In this document: one piece after another, positions 1 through 5,869 of the stretch
How the letters are laid out: the number at the start of each line of letters is the position of its first letter
Numbering within the stretch: position 1 is the stretch's first letter
Source of the DNA: CABQCM01 sp965145485
GTDB taxonomy: Bacteria; Bacillota; Clostridia; Oscillospirales; Acutalibacteraceae
Reading direction: 5' to 3'
DNA length: 18,032 nt
Assembly: GCA_965145485.1 (NCBI GenBank)
Contig: CBCTCU010000049.1
Span: forward strand, 1-18,032
The notes under the pieces: generated by a model
Told to the model about the DNA's origin: nothing
What the model saw: the letters and a program-made list of their open reading frames with translations, nothing else
The model's database searches: none
Made by a program: the position numbers and the translations under genes

Positions 1-178
1 GCAGACGTGGATCAGTACAGTCGAATAGGTCTAAGAGTTTAACAAGAACGTCGTACGAGGGTTTACGACGATTATTTTCCCAATCGCATACGGTTTGGCA
101 CGAAACTCCGCATTTTTTTGCGACATAATCTTGTGTCCAACCCCTCTTTATTCGTTCTTGTCTTAGCACTAGTTTCAT
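1..178 (-). CDS. XRE-type HTH protein, N-terminal part (runs off the left edge)
   Basis: Read leftward from an ATG at 178, the frame is open to the edge of the window (59 codons). It begins MKLVLRQERIKRGWTQDYVA and continues with a typical XRE helix-turn-helix, including the recognition helix VSCQTVCDWEN at about residues 26-36. A strong AAGGAGGG Shine-Dalgarno lies just upstream, and a near-consensus leftward promoter is at 221-249. The gene is divergent from the XRE gene at 261-731, so the pair looks like a phage-style Cro/repressor switch. The C-terminus is not visible, so it could be a short Cro-like protein or the head of a longer regulator. The HTH assignment is seen in the sequence; the Cro role is inferred from the layout. 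Confidence 0.75.
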   Translation of the reverse strand, partial: MKLVLRQERIKRGWTQDYVAKKCGVSCQTVCDWENNRRKPSYDVLVKLLDLFDCTDPRL

Positions 179-194
179 TTTCCCTCCTTTCTTC

Positions 195-225
195 TTGAAC
201 TACGCTATTTGCGTAGTTATATAAT
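195..225 (+). promoter_or_regulatory. Rightward promoter of the tandem-XRE gene and nuclease
   Basis: TTGAAC (195-200) and a perfect TATAAT (220-225) are separated by 19 bp, slightly longer than optimal. The dyad at 201-215 lies in the spacer. The dyad at 228-242 covers the predicted start, so this promoter and the opposing one share the same two operators. The spacer length makes it less certain than the leftward promoter. Confidence 0.5.
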
Positions 226-242
226 ACTATGCTTTTAGCGTA
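201..242. promoter_or_regulatory. Pair of 15-bp operator-like dyads
   Basis: TACGCTATTTGCGTA (201-215) is a dyad with perfect 5-bp arms and a 5-bp centre. TATGCTTTTAGCGTA (228-242) is the same dyad with one arm mismatch. Their centres are 27 bp apart. Each falls in the spacer of one divergent promoter and over the start of the other. That is the arrangement expected for binding sites of one or both flanking XRE proteins. The dyads are seen; the binding protein is inferred. Confidence 0.65.
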
Positions 243-249
243 GTGTCAA
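221..249 (-). promoter_or_regulatory. Leftward promoter of the partial HTH gene
   Basis: On the minus strand TTGACA (249-244) is followed after 17 bp by TATTAT (226-221). The predicted start of transcription near 214 leaves a leader of about 35 nt to the ATG at 178. The 15-bp dyad at 228-242 sits wholly inside the spacer and the dyad at 201-215 covers the predicted start, so a bound repressor would block it. Confidence 0.7.
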
Positions 250-260
250 GAGGTGTTTTT

Positions 261-731
261 ATGTCTTCTGAAAATATTTTTGGGCAGCGTATATTTGAAC
301 TTAGGAAAGCTGCTGGAATGACGCAGAAACAACTTGGCGAATCTGTTGGTCTCTCTATGCAGGCGATTAATGATATTGAAAAGGGTCGCCGGGAAACTAC
401 AATCACAAAAGCAATATTGATGGCTAGGTTGTTTAACACAACAATACACTATCTTGTCGGTGATACAGACAACCCCGCACGTCCAGAAAACACTCCTTTT
501 GTTGAGTACTTGTTTGACCCTGAAAACTATAGTCCTTTTGCAAGCCGTTTAGGCGACTTACATGAATCAACTGGCGTTTCGTGGGAAAAAATTGCAGAAA
601 TACTAGAGGCCGGAAAGACTAATCCAGAAACAGAAATGGCATTATCGCCTCTCATTGCCCTTGCCGACTACTTCAATGTATCTCTGGATTATTTGGCCGG
701 TAGAACCGATAACCCAGAGGTCAATCGGTAG
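261..731 (+). CDS. Transcriptional regulator with two tandem XRE-like domains
   Basis: The protein has 156 residues from ATG 261, chosen over an in-frame GTG at 243 because AGAGGTG (249-255) lies just upstream and the GTG has no ribosome site. Residues 7-67 form a standard XRE HTH (GMTQKQLGESVGLSMQAIND). Residues 92-152 look like a second, degenerate copy. Both halves end in nearly the same motif: LARLFNTTIHYLVGDTDNP in the first and LADYFNVSLDYLAGRTDNP in the second. No peptidase or sensor domain is visible. Divergent transcription from an HTH gene with shared operators suggests an autoregulated repressor. The nuclease gene starts 58 bp downstream with no terminator between, so it is probably co-transcribed. 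Confidence 0.8.
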   Translation: MSSENIFGQRIFELRKAAGMTQKQLGESVGLSMQAINDIEKGRRETTITKAILMARLFNTTIHYLVGDTDNPARPENTPFVEYLFDPENYSPFASRLGDLHESTGVSWEKIAEILEAGKTNPETEMALSPLIALADYFNVSLDYLAGRTDNPEVNR

Positions 732-789
732 ACCTATTTCAGTCGCCAAACAATTGATAAAGTATCATAAACAATGAGAGGAAATCGAA

Positions 790-2157
790 ATGGAACTTCT
801 AGAATTTTTGTCTGCCTTAGCCCTTTTGGTGATTGCTTTCTTAGTTGGTTTTTTAATAAAAAAAGAAAGAGAGAGTAAGAGAGAGAAAGAAAGACAAACA
901 GCCTACATCAAAAAACTAGAAGAGAAAAACAAGCGTCTAGAAGAGGCAGAACAAACAGCAAGTAATCGGTACTTAGAAATTGAACGAAAGCTGCTGGCTT
1001 TTCTACATCTATATCCCGAACTAAAAAAATCGTTTGGCCCGTTTGGTTTTTCTGAAGTTTCTAGAGTTGAGAATCTTCCAGATAATTACTTAGAGCAAAA
1101 AACGAAAGATATCGAATATGTATATGACTGCATAAAAAACGATTCCTCGGCATTACAGCTTCTCCATGCACAAGAAAAAATTCAACTTTTAGAACGCTCT
1201 CACTCCAATCTTGAAGCAATTCCATATATGGCGAAAATTATGGCTGATTACGAAACCTACGGATTAGAAGCACAAGCTAAAAAGTTGGATTGGGGATATT
1301 CGCAAGAACGTGCCAAAAAAGTAGCTTCTATACGAGAGATTCGACAGCAAGCACAACAAATTGTTGAACAGAGCAATGAAGCGCGATACCAATTAGCCTA
1401 TTTGTTGTCTCTTTTTCCCGCTTTAGAGGATGTCGTTGAAACTGAATTTTCACAACTCCCTGCATTGGAAATTTCTGATTTGTCGGATCGAGATAATGCA
1501 AAGGAGCATCTTTCCAAAGAAGAGTGGAACACTTTGAGCGTCACTGAAAGAAACCAGCTTGCGCTTGATCGGTATATCCAATCTCGTCAAAAGACTAAAT
1601 GGCAAATTGGACGCGACTACGAGCTTTTCGTTGGATATTCGTTTACACAGAAAGGCTACAGTGTCGATTATTTTGGCTCTTATATGGGGCTAGAGGATTT
1701 GGGACGAGATTTGATTGCCCAAAAGGATAATTTAACACTCATAATTCAATGCAAATATTGGAGTTCACACAAGACAATTCACGAAAAGCACATCATGCAG
1801 TTATACGGCTCTGTCGTTAGCTATTGTTTGGAAAACAGTATTGATGAAAATTTGGTCAAAGGTGTATTAATTACAAATATCGAGTTGTCTGAAACCGCAA
1901 AAAAAATTGCAAAATATCTCAAAATTGAATTTTTTGAATTATTCGAGATAGGGAGCTTTCCACGAATTAAATGTAATATAAATCGTGATAGCTATGGCAT
2001 TGAAACTCGGATATATCATTTACCATTCGACCAGCAGTACGATTCCGTGAAAATAACAAAAAAAGGGGAGTTTCTTGCTTTTACAGTAGCCGAGGCAGAA
2101 CGCGCTGGTTTTCGTAGGGCCTTTAAATGGCATGGCGATCAATCTCCTTTTTTGTAA
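790..2157 (+). CDS. Membrane-anchored Mrr-like restriction endonuclease
   Basis: The protein has 455 residues, with GAGAGGAAA ahead of the ATG. Residues 3-24 are a hydrophobic helix followed by a basic, charged coiled coil (about 25-70) and a helical middle region. Residues 270-395 match a Mrr-type endonuclease fold of the PD-(D/E)xK superfamily: E278 in IGRDYELFVG, D307 in EDLGRDLIA, and Q320-x-K322 in LIIQCKYW. Residues 405-447 (RIYHLPFDQQYD, then TVAEAERAGFRRA) resemble the small Ada-like metal-binding tail found on some nucleases, but the metal-binding cysteines are missing. Such enzymes cut foreign or modified DNA; that role here is inferred from the family. It lies between two phage-like switches and shares the promoter of the preceding XRE gene, which suggests a defence or superinfection-exclusion cargo. 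Confidence 0.75.
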   Translation: MELLEFLSALALLVIAFLVGFLIKKERESKREKERQTAYIKKLEEKNKRLEEAEQTASNRYLEIERKLLAFLHLYPELKKSFGPFGFSEVSRVENLPDNYLEQKTKDIEYVYDCIKNDSSALQLLHAQEKIQLLERSHSNLEAIPYMAKIMADYETYGLEAQAKKLDWGYSQERAKKVASIREIRQQAQQIVEQSNEARYQLAYLLSLFPALEDVVETEFSQLPALEISDLSDRDNAKEHLSKEEWNTLSVTERNQLALDRYIQSRQKTKWQIGRDYELFVGYSFTQKGYSVDYFGSYMGLEDLGRDLIAQKDNLTLIIQCKYWSSHKTIHEKHIMQLYGSVVSYCLENSIDENLVKGVLITNIELSETAKKIAKYLKIEFFELFEIGSFPRIKCNINRDSYGIETRIYHLPFDQQYDSVKITKKGEFLAFTVAEAERAGFRRAFKWHGDQSPFL

Positions 2158-2219
2158 ACATCTCGGCATTCTCCACAATTAGCAGTTTGTTTTTGCAAAA
2201 TATCCACTCTCAGCGATCT

Positions 2220-2244
2220 ATCCCCACTTCGGTGGGGATTTTTT
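2220..2244 (+). terminator. Rho-independent terminator after the nuclease gene
   Basis: ATCCCCAC (2220-2227) and GTGGGGAT (2232-2239) form a perfect 8-bp stem around a TTCG tetraloop, followed by a T-run to 2244. The T-run lies on the plus-strand side only, so it serves the rightward XRE-nuclease unit. It overlaps the stop codon of the convergent 48-residue gene. Confidence 0.9.
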
Positions 2245-2389
2245 ATGCCTTGATACGCGCTAGAGTGGCTACTATGCCATCCTCCTCATATTCAAGGTTG
2301 ATTACACGCCATTTCCCCGTTGCCAACAAGGAGTTCGTTTCTTCTTCTCCTCTTATCGTTCTAAACTCCCGGATGCTTTCGTAGTTCAT
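2243..2389 (-). CDS. Small hypothetical protein, 48 residues
   Basis: A leftward reading frame runs from ATG at 2389 to TAA at 2243-2245. AAAGGAG stands 7 nt ahead of the start. The product begins MNYESIREFRTIRGEEETNS and ends with the alternating segment WRVINLEYEEDGIVATLARI. It is acidic in the middle, with no membrane segment or cysteine. It lies 59 bp downstream of the Cro-like gene on the same strand, so it is probably the second gene of that early operon. I do not recognise it. The pattern ETNSLLATGKW faintly recalls short phage and clostridial proteins with a V-N-x-L-L-x-x-G-W motif, but this is only an impression. Confidence 0.6.
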   Translation of the reverse strand: MNYESIREFRTIRGEEETNSLLATGKWRVINLEYEEDGIVATLARIKA

Positions 2390-2448
2390 TGTTTATGCTC
2401 CTTTCTGGTTTGCGTTATCATAATTCATTGTCACGTCAAAGTCGCCTG

Positions 2449-2655
2449 TCAAGCGACAACGTTGGCAAAAAAAATTGCGTTAGGGTCTTCAATGTGTAAA
2501 ATTCTAATCATTGCTTCAATTTCGGTGCTATTAAATACCCCCTTTTTCATTTTTTCATAAAAAGTTTTCTCTGTAATTCCAATTTTATTGGCTACTTGAC
2601 GTTGAGAGTACCCTTGCTTTGCAATAATACCCTTTAATTCATTTGTAAGGATCAT
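2449..2655 (-). CDS. Cro-like small HTH protein
   Basis: The product has 68 residues, from an ATG preceded by AAGGAGGG. Almost all of it is one XRE-type HTH: LKGIIAKQGYSQRQVANKIG, then recognition helix ITEKTFYEKMKK. The end (EDPNAIFFANVVA) resembles the tail of small Cro-like proteins in prophages of Firmicutes. It is divergent from the S24 repressor at 2803 and has its own near-consensus promoter (2691-2719), so it probably acts as the Cro-like partner of that repressor. The HTH is seen; the regulatory role is inferred. Confidence 0.75.
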   Translation of the reverse strand: MILTNELKGIIAKQGYSQRQVANKIGITEKTFYEKMKKGVFNSTEIEAMIRILHIEDPNAIFFANVVA

Positions 2656-2690
2656 GTGCCGCCCTCCTTTCTGTCGCTTATTACGCTACA

Positions 2691-2719
2691 ATAATACCAT
2701 GCTTTATGTCGCTTGTCAA
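2691..2719 (-). promoter_or_regulatory. Leftward promoter of the Cro-like gene
   Basis: On the minus strand TTGACA (2719-2714) and TATTAT (2696-2691) are 17 bp apart, identical in boxes and spacing to the leftward promoter at 221-249. The surrounding bases also match: ATAATACYATGCTTT at 2691-2705 and TGTCAAGAG at 2714-2722. An imperfect dyad, TGTCGC-N7-GCTACA (2672-2690), covers the predicted start and may be an operator. Confidence 0.75.
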
Positions 2720-2750
2720 GAGAAAAAAGTGATTGTTTTTAAATTTATTG

Positions 2751-2778
2751 TTGCATGATAAGAGAAGTATGTTATAAT
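2751..2778 (+). promoter_or_regulatory. Rightward promoter of the S24 repressor
   Basis: TTGCAT (2751-2756) and a perfect TATAAT (2773-2778) are 16 bp apart. Transcription starting near 2785 would give a very short leader that still includes the AAGGGAGGTG ribosome site. Confidence 0.65.
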
Positions 2779-2802
2779 GCTAAATATAAGGGAGGTGTTT
2801 TA

Positions 2803-3435
2803 GTGACAATAGGTGACAGAATAAAAGCCGAAAGATTACGTCTCGGCTATACTTTGGAAGATGTTGCACGTTATACTAAGGTTAGCAGGCAAACTATTCA
2901 AAAATATGAATCTGGAGTTATTTCCAATATTCCATCAGATAAAATTGAAGCAATAGCTACTTGCCTACATGTTTCCCCCGGCTATCTTATGGGGTGGGAG
3001 GAAGCAGAAAAAGATATTTATTCATTTGATAACGTCTTTCCCATTCATAAAAAAAGATTCCCCCTATTAGGGGAAATAGCTTGTGGAAAACCTATTTATG
3101 CAGATGAGGACCTAGAAAGCTATGTTGAAGCTGGAGCGAATATTCGAGCAGATTTTTGTTTAAGGGCTAAAGGGGACAGTATGATAAACGCTCGAATCCA
3201 CGACGGAGATATTGTATTTATTCGTAAGCAGGAGATGGTGGAAGACGGCGAGATTGCAGCAGTCATTATCAACGACGAAGCAACCTTGAAACGAGTTTAC
3301 TATAACCAAAAAGCTAATATTCTCCAATTGGTTGCTGAAAATCCAGCTTTTCCTCCGTTCGTATATTCGGGAGAAGAACTTAATCAAATTCATATTCTAG
3401 GAAAGGCTATAGCTTTTCAAAGCGATGTAAAATAA
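2803..3435 (+). CDS. CI/LexA-like repressor with S24 self-cleaving peptidase
   Basis: The protein has 210 residues from GTG 2803. This start is chosen because AAGGGAGGTG lies 7 nt upstream, while an in-frame ATG at 2755 lies inside the promoter. Residues 5-60 are an XRE DNA-binding domain (YTLEDVARYTKVSRQTIQKY). A linker leads to an S24/LexA-type domain. The likely self-cleavage site is Cys94-Gly95 in LGEIACGKP, with catalytic Ser126 (KGDSMINARIHDGD) and Lys163 (ATLKRVYY). Such repressors keep a prophage or mobile element silent and are inactivated by RecA-stimulated self-cleavage during DNA damage. It is divergent from the Cro-like gene, and the integrase lies downstream, as in phage lysogeny modules. 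It would thus link induction of the element to the SOS response. Confidence 0.88.
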   Translation: MTIGDRIKAERLRLGYTLEDVARYTKVSRQTIQKYESGVISNIPSDKIEAIATCLHVSPGYLMGWEEAEKDIYSFDNVFPIHKKRFPLLGEIACGKPIYADEDLESYVEAGANIRADFCLRAKGDSMINARIHDGDIVFIRKQEMVEDGEIAAVIINDEATLKRVYYNQKANILQLVAENPAFPPFVYSGEELNQIHILGKAIAFQSDVK

Positions 3436-3467
3436 AAGACCGCCCGGAGCGGCTCTCCTCTGGGCGG
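3427..3467 (-). terminator. Terminator after hicAB (leftward)
   Basis: A 10-bp stem (3440-3449 with 3458-3467, one G-T pair) closes an 8-nt loop. On the minus strand it is followed by TCTTTTATTTT (3439-3428), so it best serves the leftward hicAB operon. It lies 5 bases past the stop codon of the S24 repressor and could weakly stop that convergent transcript too. Confidence 0.75.
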
Positions 3468-3483
3468 CAAAAAAAGATTATTA

Positions 3484-3876
3484 TTAAACATGTAGTTTTT
3501 CGATCAATGCTGATTTTAATACCCCTGAAAAATTGATATGCTGTTCTTCAGCCATGGCGTTTAGCCAGGCTGGAATCGTTAAGGTCTTCTTTACTGTGCG
3601 TGTGTCGTTCTTCTTTAAATATTCTGTCCAATCAAACTCTACCAAAACGATAAACTGTCTTTCTTCCAGAACAATATCTGCAGGGTTTGACGCATCCGGA
3701 ATCCGCGTTCCGTTTTGCTTATCTTCTTCCACAAACAGTCCGAATGCATCCTTGATATTTTCTACAGCTTCTTCTAAACTGTCTCCCTGGGATATACAGC
3801 CCGGAATGTCGGGCATCCACACAGAAAACCCCTCATCCTCTTTTTGAAACACTGCGGGATAGTAGTATCTATTCAT
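3484..3876 (-). CDS. hicB: HicB-family antitoxin
   Basis: The product has 130 residues, and AGGAGCG precedes the ATG. The N-terminal half has the partial RNase H-like HicB fold: MNRYYYPAVFQKEDEGFSVW, then MPDIPGCISQGDSLEEAVEN. The C-terminal segment (VKKTLTIPAWLNAMAEE, then FSGVLKSALIEKL) fits a ribbon-helix-helix DNA-binding domain. HicB blocks the HicA toxin by direct binding and represses the operon through its C-terminal domain. The gene follows hicA by 53 bp on the same strand, the usual order, and ends at the terminator at 3427-3467. The two palindromes in the hicA promoter are its likely operator. Confidence 0.9.
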   Translation of the reverse strand: MNRYYYPAVFQKEDEGFSVWMPDIPGCISQGDSLEEAVENIKDAFGLFVEEDKQNGTRIPDASNPADIVLEERQFIVLVEFDWTEYLKKNDTRTVKKTLTIPAWLNAMAEEQHINFSGVLKSALIEKLHV

Positions 3877-3929
3877 CTGTATCGCTCCTTTTTGACACTT
3901 ATATTTAGTATACGGTTTGGATGCGGAGA

Positions 3930-4118
3930 TTATTTCAACCCCGCATCCTTCAGTATCTTTTGCTCTGTTCCCTTTTTTAAGTCTTTTGCATGAGCTGGGA
4001 TCACAACTCTCTTGTTTGTTTCTTTATTTTCATAGAAATGATGGGAGCCGTTTACGCGAATAAGCTGGAAACCATTGGCTTCCAAAAGCTGCATCATTTC
4101 TTTGGGTTTCATTGGCAT
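3930..4118 (-). CDS. hicA: HicA-family mRNA interferase toxin
   Basis: The product has 62 residues, the normal size for HicA. It has the double-stranded-RNA-binding-like fold signature: MKPKEMMQLLEANGFQLIRV, then GSHHFYENKET with the catalytic-type His26, then VVIPAHAKDLKKGT. HicA cleaves mRNA independently of ribosomes; it is held inactive by the downstream HicB. The first ATG (4118) is preferred over ATG 4112 because GGAGA lies 7 nt upstream. Its promoter is at 4146-4174. In this mobile element the pair probably stabilises inheritance, or acts in defence. Confidence 0.9.
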   Translation of the reverse strand: MPMKPKEMMQLLEANGFQLIRVNGSHHFYENKETNKRVVIPAHAKDLKKGTEQKILKDAGLK

Positions 4119-4145
4119 CTTTGAATCTCCTCTCTCTATAGTTAC

Positions 4146-4174
4146 ATTTTAACACGTGTTACACGTGTTGTCAA
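4146..4174 (-). promoter_or_regulatory. hicA promoter with two palindromic operators in the spacer
   Basis: On the minus strand TTGACA (4174-4169) and TAAAAT (4151-4146) are 17 bp apart. The spacer is made almost entirely of two palindromes, AACACGTGTT (4151-4160) and ACACGTGT (4161-4168). A HicB dimer bound to each would cover the promoter between its two boxes. The repressor assignment is inferred from HicB family behaviour. Confidence 0.75.
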
Positions 4175-4234
4175 TAGTCTTTTTAAAATAAAGCAGTTAT
4201 TTTGTTCATGTAAGCAAATAGGAGGGCAAAGGAA

Positions 4235-5362
4235 ATGCCAATCCAGAAAGCAGGGGGCAAAAAGGACGGGAAGCAACGCTATCGCGTCCGCGTCAATTAC
4301 ACCGATAAGGACGGCAGGGCACATCAGATCGAGCGGGTAGCCTATGGATTGGCCGAAGCAAACGAGCTGGAAATCAAGCTAAAAGCGGAGATAGGCCAGC
4401 AGGAAACCGCCAAGCGGATGACCGTACAGGGGCTATTTGACGAGTACGCCGCTTCCAAGTCGCACGAGCTCCGGGAAAGCACCCTGGATAAATCGAAGCG
4501 CATATTGCAGCAGAATGTACTGCCGGCTTTAGGCGGGTACAGGATTGACCGTTTAAGTACCGCCGTTCTACAAAAATGGAAAAACGAGATCGGCGGGCGG
4601 GATTTGTCCATCTGCACAAAGCAGAATATTTTCGCGGCTTTCCGGGCGTTGCTCAACTACGCGGTAAAGATGGAGTACCTGCCCAAAAACCCGCTCGCAA
4701 GCGTCGGTAACTTCCGGGAGGCATACTTTGATAAACCGGCCGAAAAGCTTCAATATTACACGCCGGAGCAATTCCGGGCATACATAAAGGCAGCCCGCGA
4801 CTACGCCGAGCAGGACGGCACCATCACGGGTTGGGGATATTATGTGTTCTTTGCTATCGCATACTATACCGGCATGCGAAAAGGGGAGATTAACGCGCTC
4901 AAATGGTCGGATATTGATGCGAATATCATTCACGTACGCAGGAGCGTCGCGCAAAAGCTGAAAGGCCCCGACCGGGAGACACCGCCAAAGAATCGCTCCT
5001 CCTATCGCGACCTGCAAGCCCCCGAGCCGCTCATGAAAATATTGGCGCAGTACAAGTCCATGCAACAGCAAATCGACGGCTACAGCGAGGATTTCCGCGT
5101 CTGCGGCGGGCCGAAATGTTTGAGGGATACCAGCATTGAAAACAAGAATAAAATGTTTGCCAGGGCAGCCGATCTGCCGCACATCCGCATCCACGATTTC
5201 CGGCACTCTCACGCATCGTTGCTGGCCAACGAGGGGATCAATATTCAAGAGATCGCCCGGCGGCTGGGACATTCCAAAATTGAAATTACCTGGAACACAT
5301 ACAGCCATCTGTATCCTCGCGAGGAGGAGCGCGCCATCCAGGTATTGAACAAAATTCAGTAA
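4235..5362 (+). CDS. Tyrosine recombinase (site-specific integrase)
   Basis: The protein has 375 residues. GGAGGG and AAAGGAA precede the ATG. It has an N-terminal arm-binding-type region (1-60), a SAM-like core-binding domain (about 62-160), and a catalytic domain (about 170-370). Catalytic residues are visible: R215 in TGMRKGE, probable K252, H320 and R323 in HDFRHSH, H346 in LGHSK, and nucleophile Y356 in NTYSHLYP. It resembles integrases of Gram-positive phages and conjugative elements. The stop codon is only 64 bp from the 3' end of tRNA-Ser and the gene reads toward it, so this is the integrase at the right end of an element inserted at that tRNA. GC content is higher than in the rest of the element, nearer to the host. 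Confidence 0.95.
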   Translation: MPIQKAGGKKDGKQRYRVRVNYTDKDGRAHQIERVAYGLAEANELEIKLKAEIGQQETAKRMTVQGLFDEYAASKSHELRESTLDKSKRILQQNVLPALGGYRIDRLSTAVLQKWKNEIGGRDLSICTKQNIFAAFRALLNYAVKMEYLPKNPLASVGNFREAYFDKPAEKLQYYTPEQFRAYIKAARDYAEQDGTITGWGYYVFFAIAYYTGMRKGEINALKWSDIDANIIHVRRSVAQKLKGPDRETPPKNRSSYRDLQAPEPLMKILAQYKSMQQQIDGYSEDFRVCGGPKCLRDTSIENKNKMFARAADLPHIRIHDFRHSHASLLANEGINIQEIARRLGHSKIEITWNTYSHLYPREEERAIQVLNKIQ

Positions 5363-5363
5363 T

Positions 5364-5384
5364 ATTCGGGGATATTTCGGGGAT
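5364..5384. repeat. Short direct repeats, possible integrase arm sites
   Basis: ATTCGGGGAT (5364-5373) and TTTCGGGGAT (5375-5384) are direct repeats 11 bp apart, directly after the integrase stop and about 45 bp from the tRNA end. Paired short direct repeats here are typical of arm-type integrase binding sites. Function is inferred. Confidence 0.45.
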
Positions 5385-5392
5385 GAAAAGAG

Positions 5393-5419
5393 AAAACCGC
5401 CTGAAAATAGGCGGTTTTT
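5393..5419. terminator. Bidirectional terminator between the integrase and tRNA-Ser
   Basis: A 10-bp stem (5393-5402 with 5409-5418) closes a GAAAAT loop, with A-run and T-run on either side. It can therefore end both the rightward integrase and the leftward tRNA transcript. Confidence 0.85.
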
Positions 5420-5426
5420 CTGTGTT

Positions 5427-5445
5427 TGGCGGAGAGAGAGGGATT
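5427..5445. other. Presumed attachment site (element/chromosome junction)
   Basis: The integrase, arm-like repeats and a change from AT-rich to GC-rich sequence converge at the tRNA-Ser 3' end. The tRNA is intact, so the element probably brought or restored this end. The matching copy would be at the element's other end, outside the window, so the core length cannot be set here. Confidence 0.4.
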
Positions 5446-5513
5446 CGAACCCCCGGCCCTTGCGGGTCACTGGTTTTCAAGACCAGCTCCATAAACCACT
5501 CGGACATCTCTCC
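5427..5513 (-). tRNA. tRNA-Ser (anticodon TGA)
   Basis: Read leftward, acceptor GGAGAGA (5513-5507) pairs with TCTCTCC (5437-5431). The anticodon loop CTTGAAA carries TGA, there is a long serine-type variable arm, and the T loop is GTTCGAATC. The discriminator G (5430) is followed by an encoded CCA (5429-5427). The 87-base length suits a type II serine tRNA. It reads codon UCA and other UCN. The 3' end is the presumed attachment site of the element on its low-coordinate side. Confidence 0.95.
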
Positions 5514-5531
5514 ACTTTTTGGAACGCTGAT

Positions 5532-5560
5532 ATTATAGCAGACGGCTTTGTTTTTTTCAA
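5532..5560 (-). promoter_or_regulatory. Promoter of tRNA-Ser
   Basis: On the minus strand TTGAAA (5560-5555) and a perfect TATAAT (5537-5532) are 17 bp apart. The predicted start near 5525 is about 12 bases ahead of the mature tRNA 5' end. Confidence 0.85.
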
Positions 5561-5869
5561 TCCCCAATCACAGGGCTTGTTTTGCGATAGAAAAGAACGC
5601 AAGGAGACCGGGTGAAAAAACCAGGGAGCCATTCGCGCCTTTCCTATCCCGATCCGGCGTCTTACAGCGCTATCTCCCGTTTTACAAGCGCTATCCCCTG
5701 CACAACCCGGCCGCCAGCAAAAGCGGTTGTCAACCCCGATTACGGCCCTGCGGACAATCGCAGCATCCGGCCCCTAAGAGCGCGCCCGCAGGCCGGGCGG
5801 CCGGACTACCGGCCGCAACGCAATAGCGGCAAAGAGGCCAGTGCGGCAGCTCTCCCCCGCCGGACGGCC
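5561..5869. other. Gap between the tRNA-Ser promoter and mnmG; one strong hairpin
   Basis: No convincing gene is seen on either strand. GCGGCCGG (5797-5804) and CCGGCCGC (5809-5816) form a perfect 8-bp stem with a 4-base loop just past the mnmG stop. It has no T-run, so it may be an mRNA 3' stabiliser rather than a standard terminator. rsmG, which often follows mnmG, is not here. Confidence 0.5.

Noticed and set aside
2127..2384. 85-codon frame on the plus strand after the nuclease
   Set aside because: It crosses a strong terminator, overlaps the end of the nuclease, and is antisense to the 48-residue gene, which has a good ribosome site.
4151..4168. CACGTG palindromes resembling parS
   Set aside because: They lack the TGTTT/AAACA flanks of parS and sit in the hicA promoter spacer, so a HicB operator is the better reading.
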